Of a stretch of DNA of 64,000 nucleotides, positions 24,865-37,025 are shown piece after piece. The DNA is taken from NCBI GenBank assembly GCA_006176705.1, contig QRFJ01003334.1, positions 248,001 through 312,000 of the forward strand, given 5' to 3'. A program made the position numbers and the translations under genes. This DNA is from Cocos nucifera. Lineage: Eukaryota; Streptophyta; Magnoliopsida; Arecales; Arecaceae. The notes below the pieces were generated by a model that saw only the letters and a program-made list of their open reading frames with translations, made no database searches and was not told where the DNA came from. Position 1 is the stretch's first letter; each line of letters starts with the position of its first letter.

Positions 24865-27800
24865 ATGGGATCAAGTGGATTTAAGATGGATTTTGAGAAG
24901 TTCGATGGCAAGAAAAACTTTACTCTATGGTAGCAAAGAGTAAAAGACTTGTTGGTTTAGCAGAGGATCTACAAGATCTTGACAAAAAAAAGATCGAAAA
25001 AGATCAATGCTGAGGATTGAAAAGAGTTGGAGAAAATTACTTTTAGCACAATCTAGATGTACTTGATCGATCAGATTTTGTCCGAGATTTGCACAGAAAC
25101 TACGGCAAAGGGGCTCTAGGAGAGACAAGAGAACACACACATGAAAAAGAATATGACGAACAAGCTATGGTTGAAGAAATAACTGTATAGTCTGAGAATG
25201 CCTGAAGATGGAGATCTTGTTGCACATATCCAAAGGTTCAATTAGGTGTGTTCTGAGGTGATGAGTTTGGATGTAAAGATCGACGAGAAGGATTGGGCAT
25301 TGCTGCTATTATTTTCTCTCCCAGGTTCATATGATGGTCTTATAATAACTTTAGTTTATGAAAAGAAGATCCTAAACTATGAAAAGGTTGTTGGTGTGCT
25401 CAGATCAAATAAGTAAAAAAAAAAGATCTGCAAGGAAGATCCTAAGTCTAAGATCTTAGCTATGAATGAAAGTCAGGGAAGATCAAAGAAGAAGATAAGA
25501 GAAAATTTCAAAGGTAGATCAAAGTCTCGTGATCAGAGGAAGATGACATTGAAATATTATAAATATCATCAACCTGGACATCTGAGGAGAGATTGTCCCC
25601 TTTTGAGATCAGAAAAAGGAAAGGCCAACAAAAAAGATGATACAGCTTCAGTGAGCGGTGGAGAAGATCTGCTGGTTGCATCAGATGGATCCACAGAGTA
25701 TGATACTATATGGTATTGGATTCAACATGCTCACACTACTATACTTCTCATCGACAGTGGTTTGCTACCTACCAGAAGGCCGATGGTGGAAGTGTCAGCC
25801 TTGGAGATGATCATTCGTGCGAAGTAGCTGAAATTGGCTCTATAAGAGTAAGGATGTACGATGGGATCATTCGTACATTATCAAATATCAGATATATACC
25901 GGAGTTGAAAAAGAATTTGATTTCTTTATGCTACTTGGAGGAGCAGAATTATGCTTTTAGTAGTCAGGCTAGGAGTGGATGTCTGAAAATTTTTAAGGAA
26001 GCTTTGATGGTGATGAGAGGTAGAAGACTGAGCAACAATTTTTACAGAATAGAAGGCTCTATGGTAAATAATAGTGTAGAGGTGCTAGCATCAACATAGG
26101 AGTAATAGATTCTATATCAGCTATGGTACTATCGGATGGATCATATGAGTGACCATGGCTCATTGAACTAAGCAAAAGAGGTATGATCCCAGCCCTGAAG
26201 AAGGAGAGCATAGATCTTTGTGAGCCATGCATCTTTGGCAAACAGCATAGGATGAAGTTTGCCAGAAGTACCAAGTGCAGTGAGGGAGTGCTGGATTTAG
26301 TGCACTCGGATGTGTGGAGACCAGCTTCTATATCAGCTAGAGGTGGGATAAAATATTTTGTTACTTTCATTGATGATTCCTCAAGGAAGATGTGGATTTA
26401 TCTGATCAAATAAAAATTAGAGGTGTTTGCCTGATTCAGAGCCTAAAAAGCTGAAGTAGCGAAGGAGTCAGAAAGATAGATAAAGTGTCTGAGGTTAGAC
26501 AATGAAGGAAAGTATACTAGCCTGGAGTTCAGGAGGTACTATGAGAAAAATGGCATCAAATGCTATTACATGGTGAAGATAACTCTCCAGTAGAATGGTG
26601 TCGTGGAAAAGATGAACCGAATACTGATTGAGAAGGCATAGAGTTTGAGGCTGCAGACATTACTTCCAAAATTCTTTTGGGGTGATGCTCTAACTTTTTC
26701 TTATTTTTTTGTGAACAAGTCTTCTCATTATAAGCTGAATGGAGGCATTCTAGAGGAGGTCTGGAGTGAAAAGAAGATGGAGCTTGGCCATCTGAAAGTC
26801 TTCGGTTGCACAGCCTGTGCACATATGGAGGCAACCAAGAGGAGCAAATTGGATCTGAAATATCAAAAGATGATATTTATAGGATATCCATAAGGAGTCA
26901 AGGGATACGTGGAACTCTCAAGCATAGAAGTCAGTGATCAGTAGGAACGTTATCTTTGATGAGAAGAGCATCTTGAGGAGGTCTGAGATAGATGGAACTG
27001 AAAAAATAGAGATGAACAACGATGGCCAGTCAGAGAATGATGGCATGCAGGTTACATCCACTTACAGGAGTATTCCTATTGAGATGGAGCTGGGCAAAAA
27101 AGTATTATCTCAGATTAAAAATCAGCATGGAGGATCGAGAGTTCAGACAGATGTGCAGGAGCAGCCATAGACATCAAGTAGAGATGTATCAGTGGAAATG
27201 GCTTTGTACAAGTTTCAGCGTACTATTAGGAGATCGATCAAATATAGCATTGATGAGATTATCTTCTATACACTCATCACTACTAACGGAGATTCAGAGA
27301 ATTATGCAGAGGCCATGGAGAGTGAGAATCATGATTCATGGATACAGGCCATATGGAGGAGATGAAATCACTTGAAAAGAATCAGATATGGTAGCTGGTG
27401 AATCTTCTAGAGGATGCTCGACCTATTGACTCAAAGTAAGTGTTCACAAAGAAAGAAGCACCTTCAGAATAAGATAAAATCAGATTCAAAGCAAGGCTAG
27501 TAGCAAAGGGATACTCACAAAGGGAAGGGATTGACTACACAAAAAAATTTTCTTCTGTGGTGCGTCACACATCTATTCAAGTTTTACTATCATTGGTGGC
27601 ACAGCATAACATGAAATTGAAATAGATGGACGTGAAGACGACCTTCCTTCATGGAACTTTGGAGGAAAGAATCTACATGAAGCAGCCAGATGGTTTCATG
27701 AAGATGGAACAAGAAGAAAAGATATGTTTACTCAAAAAGTGTTTGTATGACTTGAAACAATCTCATCATTAGTGGTATCGAAGGTTTGATAGCTTTATCT

Positions 27801-28913
27801 TGAGCTTGAATTTTAGCAGATATGAATATGATTGCTGTGTCTACATCAATAATGTAGATAAGGAGGATATTTTGTACCTATTATTTTTATGTGGATGATA
27901 TGCTCATAGCCAGTAGAAGCATGAATGCTGTGAAAAGATTAAAAAGAACATTATCATCTGAGTTTGAGATGAAGAATTTAGATCCAGTTAAAAAAATTCT
28001 TGGAATGAAGATTTGCAGAGATAGGTGCAAAGAAGTACTCCATTTATCACAACAAAAGTATATCCAGAAGGTTCTAGAGAGATTTGAGATGGAGAAGGCC
28101 AAACCTACAGAGATGCCATTGCCGAGCCATATGTCTCTCTCCAAGTTATAGAACCCTCAGTCAGAAGAGGAGAAAGAGTACATGAAATGAGTTTCTTATG
28201 CAAATATTGTAGGCAGTGTGATGTACACTATGGTGTGTTGTAAATCAGATATAGCACATATAGTGAGCACGGTTAGTAGATACATGGCTAACCCTAGAAA
28301 GGAACACTGAAAAGCATTGAAATGGATATTGAGATATCTGCATGGAACAAGGAATTATAGTTTAGTCTTTGATGGGCAGCTGAAAGGATTTGGAGAACAA
28401 TCTGTGAAGATGTGTGAAGATTCAGATCCTCTAAAAGAGTTTGTTAATGTAAATTATGCTGGTGATCTTGATACAAGAAGATCTACTACTAGATACCTCT
28501 TCTACGTATATGGTGGATCGATATCTTGAAGATCAATTCTTCAGCCAATCATGATCTTGTCTACCATAGAGACCAAATACATTGGGATAATGGAGGCTGC
28601 AAAGAAAGCCCTTTGGCTTTCTTTGCTGATTGATGAGTTGGGGGTGGAGCAGAGTAAGGTTACACTATTCAGTGATAGTCAGAGTGCTTTGCTATTGGCA
28701 CAGAACCCAGTCTATCATGTACGCACAAAGCATATAGATGTAAGGTACCACAGGATCAGAGAGTTGGTGGAGGAAGGTGAAGTAGAACTGATGAAGGTCC
28801 AAACCAAGAAGAATCAGTCTGATGCACTCACGAAGGTACTCCCTAGTGATAGCTTTCAGAGATGTATGACAAAAATGGATCTGTTGAGAGGAGATGAGTT
28901 CATAAGGACTTGA
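24865..28913 (+). pseudogene. Copia gag-pol polyprotein, multiply broken
   Basis: The start is an ATG after the leader (MGSSGFKMDFEKFDGKKNF, typical Tnt1-like gag). Next are a damaged zinc knuckle YYKYHQPGHLRRDC (25550-25600; the first two Cys are Tyr) and a protease remnant STCSHYYTS with IRYIPELKKNLISL. The integrase follows (CEPCIFGKQHRMKF, LVHSDVW, FVTFIDDSSRKMWIYL at 26210-26410). RT has KTTFLHGTLEERIYMKQPDGF, CLYDLKQS and a frameshifted DDMLIAS. RNase H ends it (TKYIGIMEAAKKALWL, SDSQSALLLAQNPVYH, TKHIDVRYHRIRE, DALTKVLP). More than ten stops, many TAG where the family has Gln, and several frameshifts show it is inactive. Confidence 0.93.
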
Positions 28914-28931
28914 AAGCACCAAGATAGAGAA

Positions 28932-29503
28932 TGTGAGCTCAGAAGTGACACTCTCAAATCTTGAAAATATGAGAAGACATGTCATAGGAAGATGGAAGCG
29001 AGCCGAAAGAAGAATCAATCTTAATAGCAAAGTTCAAAAATTAAGCCGGCTCATCCTGAGACTGAGCCAGCTCAGTCCAGGACTGGATCGGTTAGGTCTT
29101 AGAGAAAAATTCAGATAGAAAGCAGTATTTTTGGACTGTTGGCATGATACACAACTGGATCGACTCAGTCAGACTGAGCTGACCCAGTTGTAGGTTAGCC
29201 GGCTTAGTTTTCGTAGGTTATTATTTTATATACGTGGATTATTTAAATTTAGAGAGTTTTTCTATGAGCTTGAACTTGATCCTTTGTAAAGTATAAATAC
29301 TGAAAATAGATCAAGATTGTAAGAGTGCTGAAATATACTGAATAAAAATTTTTTTCTTTCGAAAATCTCTTCTTTTCTTCTTCTCTATTTTTTAAATTAT
29401 TTGATCATATTTTTGCATAAATCTCTGAGAAGTACTTTCTTGTTGCTTGGCTAATCACCGATGGCCACGTTGATCCGTATGGAAAGAGCACGCATTTCAG
29501 ATA
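28932..29503 (+). repeat. 3' LTR of the nested Copia element
   Basis: It begins TGTGAGCTCAGAAGTG and ends TTTCAGATA, directly followed by the target duplication AAAAT. It is shorter than the 5' LTR and shows the probable original arrangement of the ACTGAGC/GGCTCAGT words. Confidence 0.92.
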
Positions 29504-31140
29504 AAAATAACTTATTTCATGGTAAATAGCCCATCTGCTTATAATGTCATCTTAGATCGATCAGGTTTAAATGCCTTCCGAGCTATAGTATCAACTTATC
29601 ACTTGAAAGTGAAGTTTATGACCCCCAATGGGATCGGTGAACTCCAAGAAAATCAATCAGCCACAAAGAAATGCTATATGGCAATCTTGCATGGAGTAAT
29701 GACTGAGGAACAACCTATCAATGAGCTGGATGTACGAGATAAGCTGACTAAGCAAAGGGGTCACCCAATAGAAGAATTGGTCTCGGCATCGATCAATGAT
29801 GATCCAAACAAAGTTGTGAAGACTGGCTCAAATTTGTGCGAAGAGGATTGTCACCACCTTATCTCATTCCTACGAGCCAACACTGATGTATTTACTTGGT
29901 CGGCTTCCGACATGCTCGGCATTGACCCATAGGTTATAGTTCATCAACTCAATATGGACTCGAACCACCATCCGATCAGGCAGAAGAAATAAAACTTCGC
30001 TCCTGAACGACAGAAGGTAATACAAAAGGAAGTTAATAAACTTCTAAAGGCCGGATTTGTTCAAGACGTATATTACCCAGAGTGGCTGGCTAATGTCATC
30101 CTCGTCAAGAAAGCTAGTGAAAAATGGTGCACATGCATCGATTATACCGACCTCAATAGGGCATGTCCAAAGAACAGTTATCTTTTTTCTCGTATAGATC
30201 GGCTGGTGAATACGACTTTGGGACATCAACTTCTATCATTCATGGATGCTTTCTTGAGATACAACCATATCCAAATGACACCCAAGGATGAGGAGAAAAC
30301 CTTTTTTGTAACTTACCAGGATCTTTTCTACTACATGGTTATATCGTTTGGCCTAAAAAATGTGGGAGAGACGTATCAAAGGCTTGTAAACAAGCTCTTC
30401 AAAAAATAGATTGGTAGGAACATGGAGGTGTATATGGATGATATGCTCATCAAAAGTAGGACTGTCGAGCATCATATTACTGACCTACAAGAGATCTTTT
30501 CTACATTAAGGCACTTCCAAATGAAACTCAATCTAGATAAATATGCATTTGGAGTCACTTTTGAAAAATTCCTCGGCTTCATGGTGTAACGGCATGGGAT
30601 TGAAGCTAATCTGAAAAAGATTCAAGCTCTTCAGAAGATAAAGCCTTCGAGGATGATCAAAGAGGTTCAATGGCTCACTAGGAGAATCACATCTTTAAAT
30701 AAGTTTCTTTAAAGGTCAGTGGAGAAGAGCCTTCCATTTTTCAAAGCTCTCAAGTAGCCGAAGAATTTCTAATGGTCGGATGAACGTCAGATAGCTTTCG
30801 ATGACCTAGAGAGATACCTCAGCTCGCCATCCCTTTTAAGTAAGTCGAAGAGGTATTGTACTTATATTTGACTATCTCTTCTTCGGTAATTAGCTTGGTT
30901 CTCATTCGACAAGAAGCCAAGGTACAAAAGTCGATCTATTATGTAAGTTGGATACTTCATGATGTCGAGACCAGATATGCAAAGCTGAAAAAAATCATTT
31001 ATGCCCTTTTGATATCCGTGAAGAAGCTACGTCCGTACTTTCAAGCACACACCATCGCTATTCTTGCCGCCCAATCTATCAGGTCGGTGCTATATCGATC
31101 AGATGCTTTGGGGCAATTAACCAAATGGATTATTTAGGAG
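29504..31140 (+). pseudogene. End of protease and reverse transcriptase of Tat element A
   Basis: The C-terminal protease part (29509-29640, with YNVILDRSGLNAFRAIVSTYH) leads to RT. The RT motifs in order are AGFVQDVYYPEWLANVILVKK, ACPKNSYLFSRIDRLV, LSFMDAFLRYNHIQM, YMVISFGLKN, VYMDDMLIKSR (YxDD box, about 30430), LNLDKYAFGV and FLGFMV. The connection/RNase H start has QKSIYYVSWILHDVETRYAKLKK. Several in-frame stops are present. The unmutated counterpart is in element B. Confidence 0.88.
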
Positions 31141-32990
31141 AATTCGACATCAAATATCTACCGAGGCCATCTATCAAAGCTCAGGCATTGATGGATTTTA
31201 TCCTGGAGTGCATAATTCTGGATGAGGAATCAAGTAATGTAGTAGTTCCTACAACCAACGAATGCTGGGATCTACATGTCGATGGGTCTTCAAATACTAC
31301 GGTGTAGAAGTTGGACTGATCTTAACTAGCCCGTAGGGAGTGGTAGCGGAATACACTCTATATTTTGATTTTTTTGGCCTTCAACAATGAAGTCGAGTAT
31401 GAAGCACTGATAGCAGATCTTCGAATGGCAAAAGAAATGGGAGTTTGGCATCTCAGAGTTCGTAGCAACTCACAACTGATCATCGGTCAGGTTTAAGAAA
31501 AATATGAAGCTCGAGAATCGAACATGATGAAATATCTATAGAAGATTAAGGATTTGGCTTTCAGCTTCTCCACAGTAGATATTAAACAAGTACCCAGAGT
31601 AGAGAATATACGGGCCGACCTTCTATCTAAACTTGCAACCCTTGGTGCAGCTGGCCTAAAAAGAAGCTCATATTTAGAAGTCCTGGAGAAATCAAGCATC
31701 GAAGAAGCTCTTGTAATGCAGGCAGATCCAGAGTCGAGCAGGATTGATCCCATTCAATGCTACTTGTAAGATGGTACCCTACCAGCTAATTGGGATGAAG
31801 GCAAAAAGTTGAGACACCTTGCTCCATAGTACCTCATCTATCAGGGAAAGCTATATAAAAGATCCTTTACCTTATCATTGCTCAGGTGCCTCTGCCCCTC
31901 CGAAGTCGATGATGCTCTACTAGAAGTTCATGAAGGAATCTACGGCAACCACCTGGGGGGCAAAACTCTCACTCATAAGATATTAAGCTAAGGATACTTC
32001 TAGCCGACCATACAAAAAGATGCAGCCGATCTGATAAATAGATGTGATCAGTGTCAAAGAACTTCTAACATTCAGTGCCGACCTTCAACTCCATTGGCAC
32101 CAATCACTATACCTTAGCCTTTCGCTCAATGAATCATCGGACCATTTACTATCATTATAGCACAGAAGAAGTTTCTGCTTATTGCCATCGATTACTTCAC
32201 CAAATGGGTGGAGGCCGAGGCTCTTGCAACCATTACTGCGACCAAAGTTTGAGATTTTGTCTAAAAATCAATCATCTGTCGATTTGGTCTGCTGTGAGCT
32301 ATTATTATAGATAACGAGAGATAGTTTGACAACCCGAGGTTCATAGAATTCTGCAATGACTTGAAAATTTTGCACATGCTAACATTGGTAGGTCATCCTT
32401 AGAGCAATGGTGAAGTTGAATTGACGAACAGAACTTTGTTGCAAGATCTAAAAGCTTGTTTTGGCCAAGCTAAGGGATAGTGGGTCGAAGAGTTATATAA
32501 TGTCCTCTGGACATATCGGACAATCTAACGAGTTTCAACCAAAGAGACACCCTGCATACTAACCTTTAGAACAGAGGCCGTGATATCTTTGAAAATTGGA
32601 TTACCCACACTCCAAATAGAAGAATTTGATGAGGATAATAATTCATTCGGAATAAGGGCAAACTTAGATTTACTGGAAGAAACTCATGAACGAGCTAGAA
32701 TTCGGATAGCCAATTATCAGTAGAAAGTAGCTCGATATTATAATTCTCGAGTTAAAGAAAAGTCATTCCTGGTTGAGCAATTGGTTCTTTGCCAAGCAAA
32801 GATATCTCATCCAACCGAACGATCGAAGCTATCATCCAATTGAAAATGTCTGTATTGGATGGTCGAGATAGTTCGGCCGGGAGTTTATTGCCTTTGTCGA
32901 TTGGATGGAACTCCAATCTCGAGGATATGGAATGTCGACAACCTGCGCAGATACTATCCTTAAATTATAATTTTCATCTTGATTTTTTTG
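31141..32990 (+). pseudogene. RNase H and integrase of Tat element A
   Basis: A second RNase H-like unit (CWDLHVDGSSNTTV, then NNEVEYEALIADLRMAKEMG, 31260-31450) is followed by integrase. Its zinc-finger region has EGIYGNHLGGKTLTHKI and RCDQCQRTSNIQCRPSTPLAPI. The core has AIDYFTKWVEAEALATITATKV, ADNER and a decayed NGEVELTNRTLL box. The C-terminal part has QKVARYYNSRVK and GTYCLCRLDGTPISRIWNVDNLRRYYP-like remnants near 32880-32970. Stops and frameshifts are frequent. An RNase H unit of this extra type is a mark of the Tat lineage. Confidence 0.85.
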
Positions 32991-33034
32991 ATAATAAATA
33001 ATAATTTTTTACAGCCTCGATCTCCAATTATCGT

Positions 33035-33640
33035 CTACCAATGCACGCTCCTCGACCACAGTCGAGGGCAAAATGCATCTCCGATGATCACCAACATGCG
33101 CTCCTAAGCCACGGTCGAGGAACGAAGCGCATCCCCAAGATTCGCCAATGCGCATTCCTCGACCATGATCGAGAAACGAAATGCGTATCCAAGATTCACC
33201 AACGCGCATCCCTCGACCATGATCGAGGAATGGAATGCGTATTCAAGATTCGCCAATGTGCGTCCCTCGACCACGGCCAAGGAACGGAATGCATATCCAA
33301 GATTCGCCAATGTACATTCCTCGATCACGATCGAGGAACAGAACACGTATCCAAGATTCGCCAACATGCATCCCTCGACCACAGCTAAGAAACGAATGCA
33401 TCTTCAACATTTAAGGAACAAAATCGCACGCTCCTCGATTATGGTCGAAGAATGAGATGCTTTCAAATAAATCATCACCTATGGATCCTCGACAATGGCC
33501 GAGGAACGTAACTTGTCGCCAAATGAAATCTTAATTACATGTTCCTGGGCCATGGCTAGGAATCACAGCATGTCCCCAGGTGTTGCGGTCATGTGTTCCT
33601 TGGCAAAAGCCGAGGATGAGTTATTCAAGGCTTTGCCTTC
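33035..33640 (+). repeat. 54-bp hairpin minisatellite in element A
   Basis: About eight near-perfect 54-bp units lie between the integrase and the antisense gene, with looser copies up to 33640. Each unit contains an inverted repeat of the form TTCCTCGACCA-TGATCGAGGAA followed by ATCCAAGATTCGCCAA. Because 54 is a multiple of three, open frames run through on both strands; these are not genes. Confidence 0.93.
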
Positions 33641-33886
33641 TTAGGAATCTATCCTTATGTTGGACGTTCTAAAAAATTTAAGCTGGTCTATATTTTAAAA
33701 AAGAAAAGTCTAGCAAAGAATGTATATTAACTCATGATGATTGGTTTTGATAACTTGGAAGAAAACCCTGTATTTATTCAAGTAAACAAGTATTGATTGG
33801 CCTCGTACAAAAATACCTCGGCAAATGCCGAGGTTAAACAAAAGAAGCTGACCTAACAAAAAGCTCAGACATGCCTGAGTAAGGGT

Positions 33887-35867
33887 TTACATGGCTTCCT
33901 TCGAAGCTCCAGATTCACCGACCTCAGTCTGGTCGGGAAGAACAATGACTGTTGGAGGTGGAGCCGACGCTACATCCTCGACGATTGGATCCTCATGAGC
34001 GGGGCTGAAGAGGTCTTCCATCCAAACTTCCCTGCCTCTGGCCTCCTCGACTTCTTCATCATCTGATTCTAAGAGGCTCAAGTTCAGGTCGGGAAAATGC
34101 CTCCTTATCTTTTCTTTGAAATCCTAGCCCCCTGCAGATAGGAAGCCGAGGCAAAGTCCGCCTTGATATCGCAAAACTTGACTGAGGAATAGAATGCCTC
34201 GACCATTGCGACCTTGGCGGCCTCGATCCGCCCTTTATTGTCTTCCTTCTCTGCCAGCAGCCGGGCTTCAGTGTCGGCCTGAGCTTTAGCCAACTCGAAC
34301 TCCAACCGCTTCACCTCATCCTTCAACGACCAATTCTCGTCCTCGATCTTCAGCCTGGATAGGTGGGCATCGTCCGTCCTTCAGGTCGCCTATGCGGCCT
34401 TTTCCTTGGCGTCCTTCGAGACATGCTGAACCTCTTGGATCACCTTAGCAAAATGGTCCATGTGGTGGATGAGGTATAAAAAAAATTCAGATTAAGAGAT
34501 TGTTAAATTACGTGAAAATAAAGGATGGTTAACGACCTAAACTTATCCGAAGAAGGAAATCATAAGAATCTTGGATGTAGAAGGCACCCCCAGCCTCCTC
34601 AAAATTCTGCACGTCAATCGACAGGATGATTGATTTTAACAAAGATCGAACAACACGATAGTCGATGCCTTTTCTCCTATCCTCGATGTTCGAGGCAACC
34701 TCCACCGAAGAAATGTCCGTCGGTACGTCGGGCTTGTGGGTGGATATTCGGATGGAGATCTTGGGCCCACCCGAGCTTCTCTTCGAAGAGGAGGTCGAAG
34801 CTCGGGGGGCAAGCTCCACTGGAGCAGCAGATCGTAGCGGTGCCACGGCTTTCGTCGGTGTCAAGCCCTCCCTCCTCGGGATGCTGGTCGACCCCGAGGA
34901 ACACCCAACTGCGGGTTGGGTGAGGACAGCCTCAGATCGACTGCATTTGGGAGCAAAAGCTATGCTGGCCTTCCTCTTCTTTGCTGCCTGATGTACAACT
35001 TTGAGGTCAGCAGGGTTTATTGTTGCACAAAAAAGGTAAGCTCAATAAGCACCGATGATAATAACAAAAAGAAAAAGAACAAGCTGAATAACAAGGAACG
35101 AAAGCTTTACTTACTCTTCAAATCGGTTGAGGTCAGCCCCACTTCGAACAAGTTCTCCTCAAAAAGAAGCTTGGATAATGGAGGGGGAGCGAAGCCAAAG
35201 ATCCAATTTAAGGTCTCCTCCTCGGCATCGGAGGCCTAACGGCCGACCTATGAGGTCGACCCCATTACGTGCTAAAATCCCAAGGTTGCTCGATCGAAAC
35301 AAAGAAAAAGCACTCCTTCCAATTGTGCATCGAGGAAGAAGCACCTCGAAAAAGATAATATCTTTTCCGAGAAGGGGCGTACCACCATTCGATCTCCGTA
35401 GAATGCTCTTTTAGTGTGAAGCAAGCTTAGAAAAGTTGAAAAGTAGGCTTGACCCTGAGGAGGAGACAATGTATAAAAAAGTCTAAAATTGATCGTCAGA
35501 AGTTTGGCACCAAGCTACAAAAACTAATCCTATACAAATTTAAAAATTGGACGACTAAAAAGTGGAAGGATAACCTAAGGCCGGCCTTCAAGAATTTCTC
35601 ATAAATCCCAACGTGGCCTGGACGAGGAAGAGCTATTCGCTCCCCAGGGTCGGAGACCTCTAGCCTAAAGTCGTCTGGGATTTGGTACTTCAACTTTATG
35701 AGATCTAAGTCCTCCAAGGAGAGCATAGAATTAATCCTAAAAGGGCCATAGTCCAGGATCCCATGTTCCTCAGATTTACTCGAGGAATCGGCTACCTCGG
35801 ACCCATGGTTCCCACCTGAATAATCATCCGAACTCCAAGAAGATCAGGATGAACTTGACTGACTTAT
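33887..35867 (-). pseudogene. Antisense spliced gene of Tat element A (Transposase_28-like)
   Basis: Read leftward, exon 1 (about 35867-35110) contains DYGPFRINSMLSLEDLDLI and IPDDFRLEVSDPGERIALPR, then GIYEKFLKAGLRLSFHFLVV and NLYRISFCSLVPNF. This is the pattern of the 'putative gypsy type transposon' family known from Tat elements. A donor GTAAGT (about 35110) and acceptor CATCAG (about 34990) lead to exon 2 (AAKKRKASIAFAPK ... VVRSLLKSIILSIDVQNFEEAGGAFYIQDSY). After a second, decayed intron a coiled-coil exon 3 (MKDEVKRLEFELAKAQADTE ... DVASAPPPTVIVLPDQTE) ends at 33887. The initiator found in element B (ATG at 46684) is ATA here, and stops occur in exon 1. The function of this family is unknown. 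Confidence 0.75.
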
Positions 35868-36313
35868 AAGTGCAAAAGGAACTAACCTAGAAAAGTGCGG
35901 TGACCGAGCAACAAGGGAGAAGACAGGGTTGATGATAGGTCGGCTTAACCCGAGCAATCTGCTCAGAGATGCAAAGTGCCAGAGCTCCTCCCTCAATAAT
36001 GGCAGTAGTAAAAAAAATGAGAGTAATAGTGACCCCTATTTATAAGGGGACTGGACGGTCCCGATCTACCATCGATTCACTAGCCCTCTTTGATTTTTGC
36101 CAAGTGGCGAACTCTGATTGATCAGAACAGATGGTCCCAGATCAAGCCGATAGATGGTTAGATTTAAAGACTGATGGTCTTCCATGAGTCTCTTCATAGC
36201 ATCGATCATCAACATGTGACAATCCAACCTTCATGAATAGATTGGCCTCGGCTTCGAAAAAATACTCACATCGATCGAGCAATAATAGCTCGGCCTTGTA
36301 AGTGGATGGCAAC

Positions 36314-37020
36314 TATTATGGGTTGGCTATAGCTCAACCTCGGCCTAACATTTCTTGATCTATACCGACCTATTTCAATAGGTCGTCCACTTATAACTGG
36401 CCGCTACGACGGATTACTAGTTCACTAATAGTCCACCATAAGTCGTACCCGATCGAGCTATCGCCAAAAAGCTCCTTCATAATTGATCAGAAAAAAGTTA
36501 TCCATAGCCGATCTATCCGACATTGGTTGGTTCTAGCCGACCAATGTTCGGACGACTAACTAATTGCTCATATACTGCCAATTAATATCAGACAATCTAT
36601 TATTGTTCATCTGTTATCGAGGTGTCACCATCTCTATCAGATTTGTGCTCTCTCCAAATTAGAAAAGTCCGGATTACATAGGAGTCCCTCACGATCTCGT
36701 CTTCTAGAAAAGAAAAATATATCTTTCGAATCAATCCGTAGTGACAAATTCGAAAAGTCGTTAGAGTCCGAGATGGATATGACTCTAATTTCTCTCCTAT
36801 AAATAAAGAAGCTCCGAAACTCTTTAGGTACGCACTTAATTCGATGCTTTCTTCTCTCGTTGTTCTCTTATTTTCTAACTTGAGCGTCGAAGGATCTTCA
36901 CCAAAAAAATTCTCGATGAGGACTTCTGTGCAGGAGTTCAGACTAAGCTCCAGCAATAGTTGTTCCTCGACCACAAGTTCCTCAATGGCCGACCTCAGGC
37001 AGAAAGATTCAGGAGCAACA
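36314..37020 (+). repeat. 3' LTR of Tat element A
   Basis: It is preceded by the purine-rich AAGTGGATGGCAAC that would prime plus-strand synthesis, begins TATTATGGG and ends AGGAGCAACA, followed by the target duplication GCCTC. TATA box CTATAAATAAAG is at about 36799. Confidence 0.9.
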
Positions 37021-37025
37021 GCCTC

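Larger units (their letters stand above)
23882..29503 (+). mobile_element. Ty1/Copia retrotransposon (Tnt1/Tork-like) nested in element A
   Basis: It is a complete but dead element of 5.6 kb with gag, protease, integrase, RT and RNase H in Copia order. The target duplication AAAAT is exact (23877-23881 and 29504-29508), and removing the element rejoins the protease of element A as in element B. The LTRs are 23882-24591 and 28932-29503. A primer site TTTGGTATTAAAGCGG follows the 5' LTR, and a purine-rich tract AGATAGAGAA precedes the 3' LTR. It is younger than the host element A. Confidence 0.95.
20229..37020 (+). mobile_element. Tat element A: Ty3/Gypsy LTR retrotransposon, decayed, with two later insertions
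   Basis: The order of parts is 5' LTR, primer site, gag, protease, RT, RNase H, integrase, minisatellite, antisense gene, 3' LTR. The LTRs (20229-20936, 36314-37020) start TATTG/TATTA and end CAACA. A perfect 5-bp target duplication GCCTC flanks the element (20224-20228 and 37021-37025). The gag-protease-RT-RNase H-integrase order, a GHDTEEC-type knuckle region and an antisense frame before the 3' LTR point to the Tat lineage (family knowledge). It is interrupted at 21242-22187 by an LTR-type insertion and at 23882-29503 by a Copia element. Many stops and frameshifts make it non-autonomous now. Removing both insertions leaves about 10.2 kb, close to element B. Confidence 0.93.

Noticed and set aside
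33041..33455. Open frames with an 18-residue repeat in element A
   Set aside because: The 54-bp minisatellite is a multiple of three, so frames stay open on both strands by construction.
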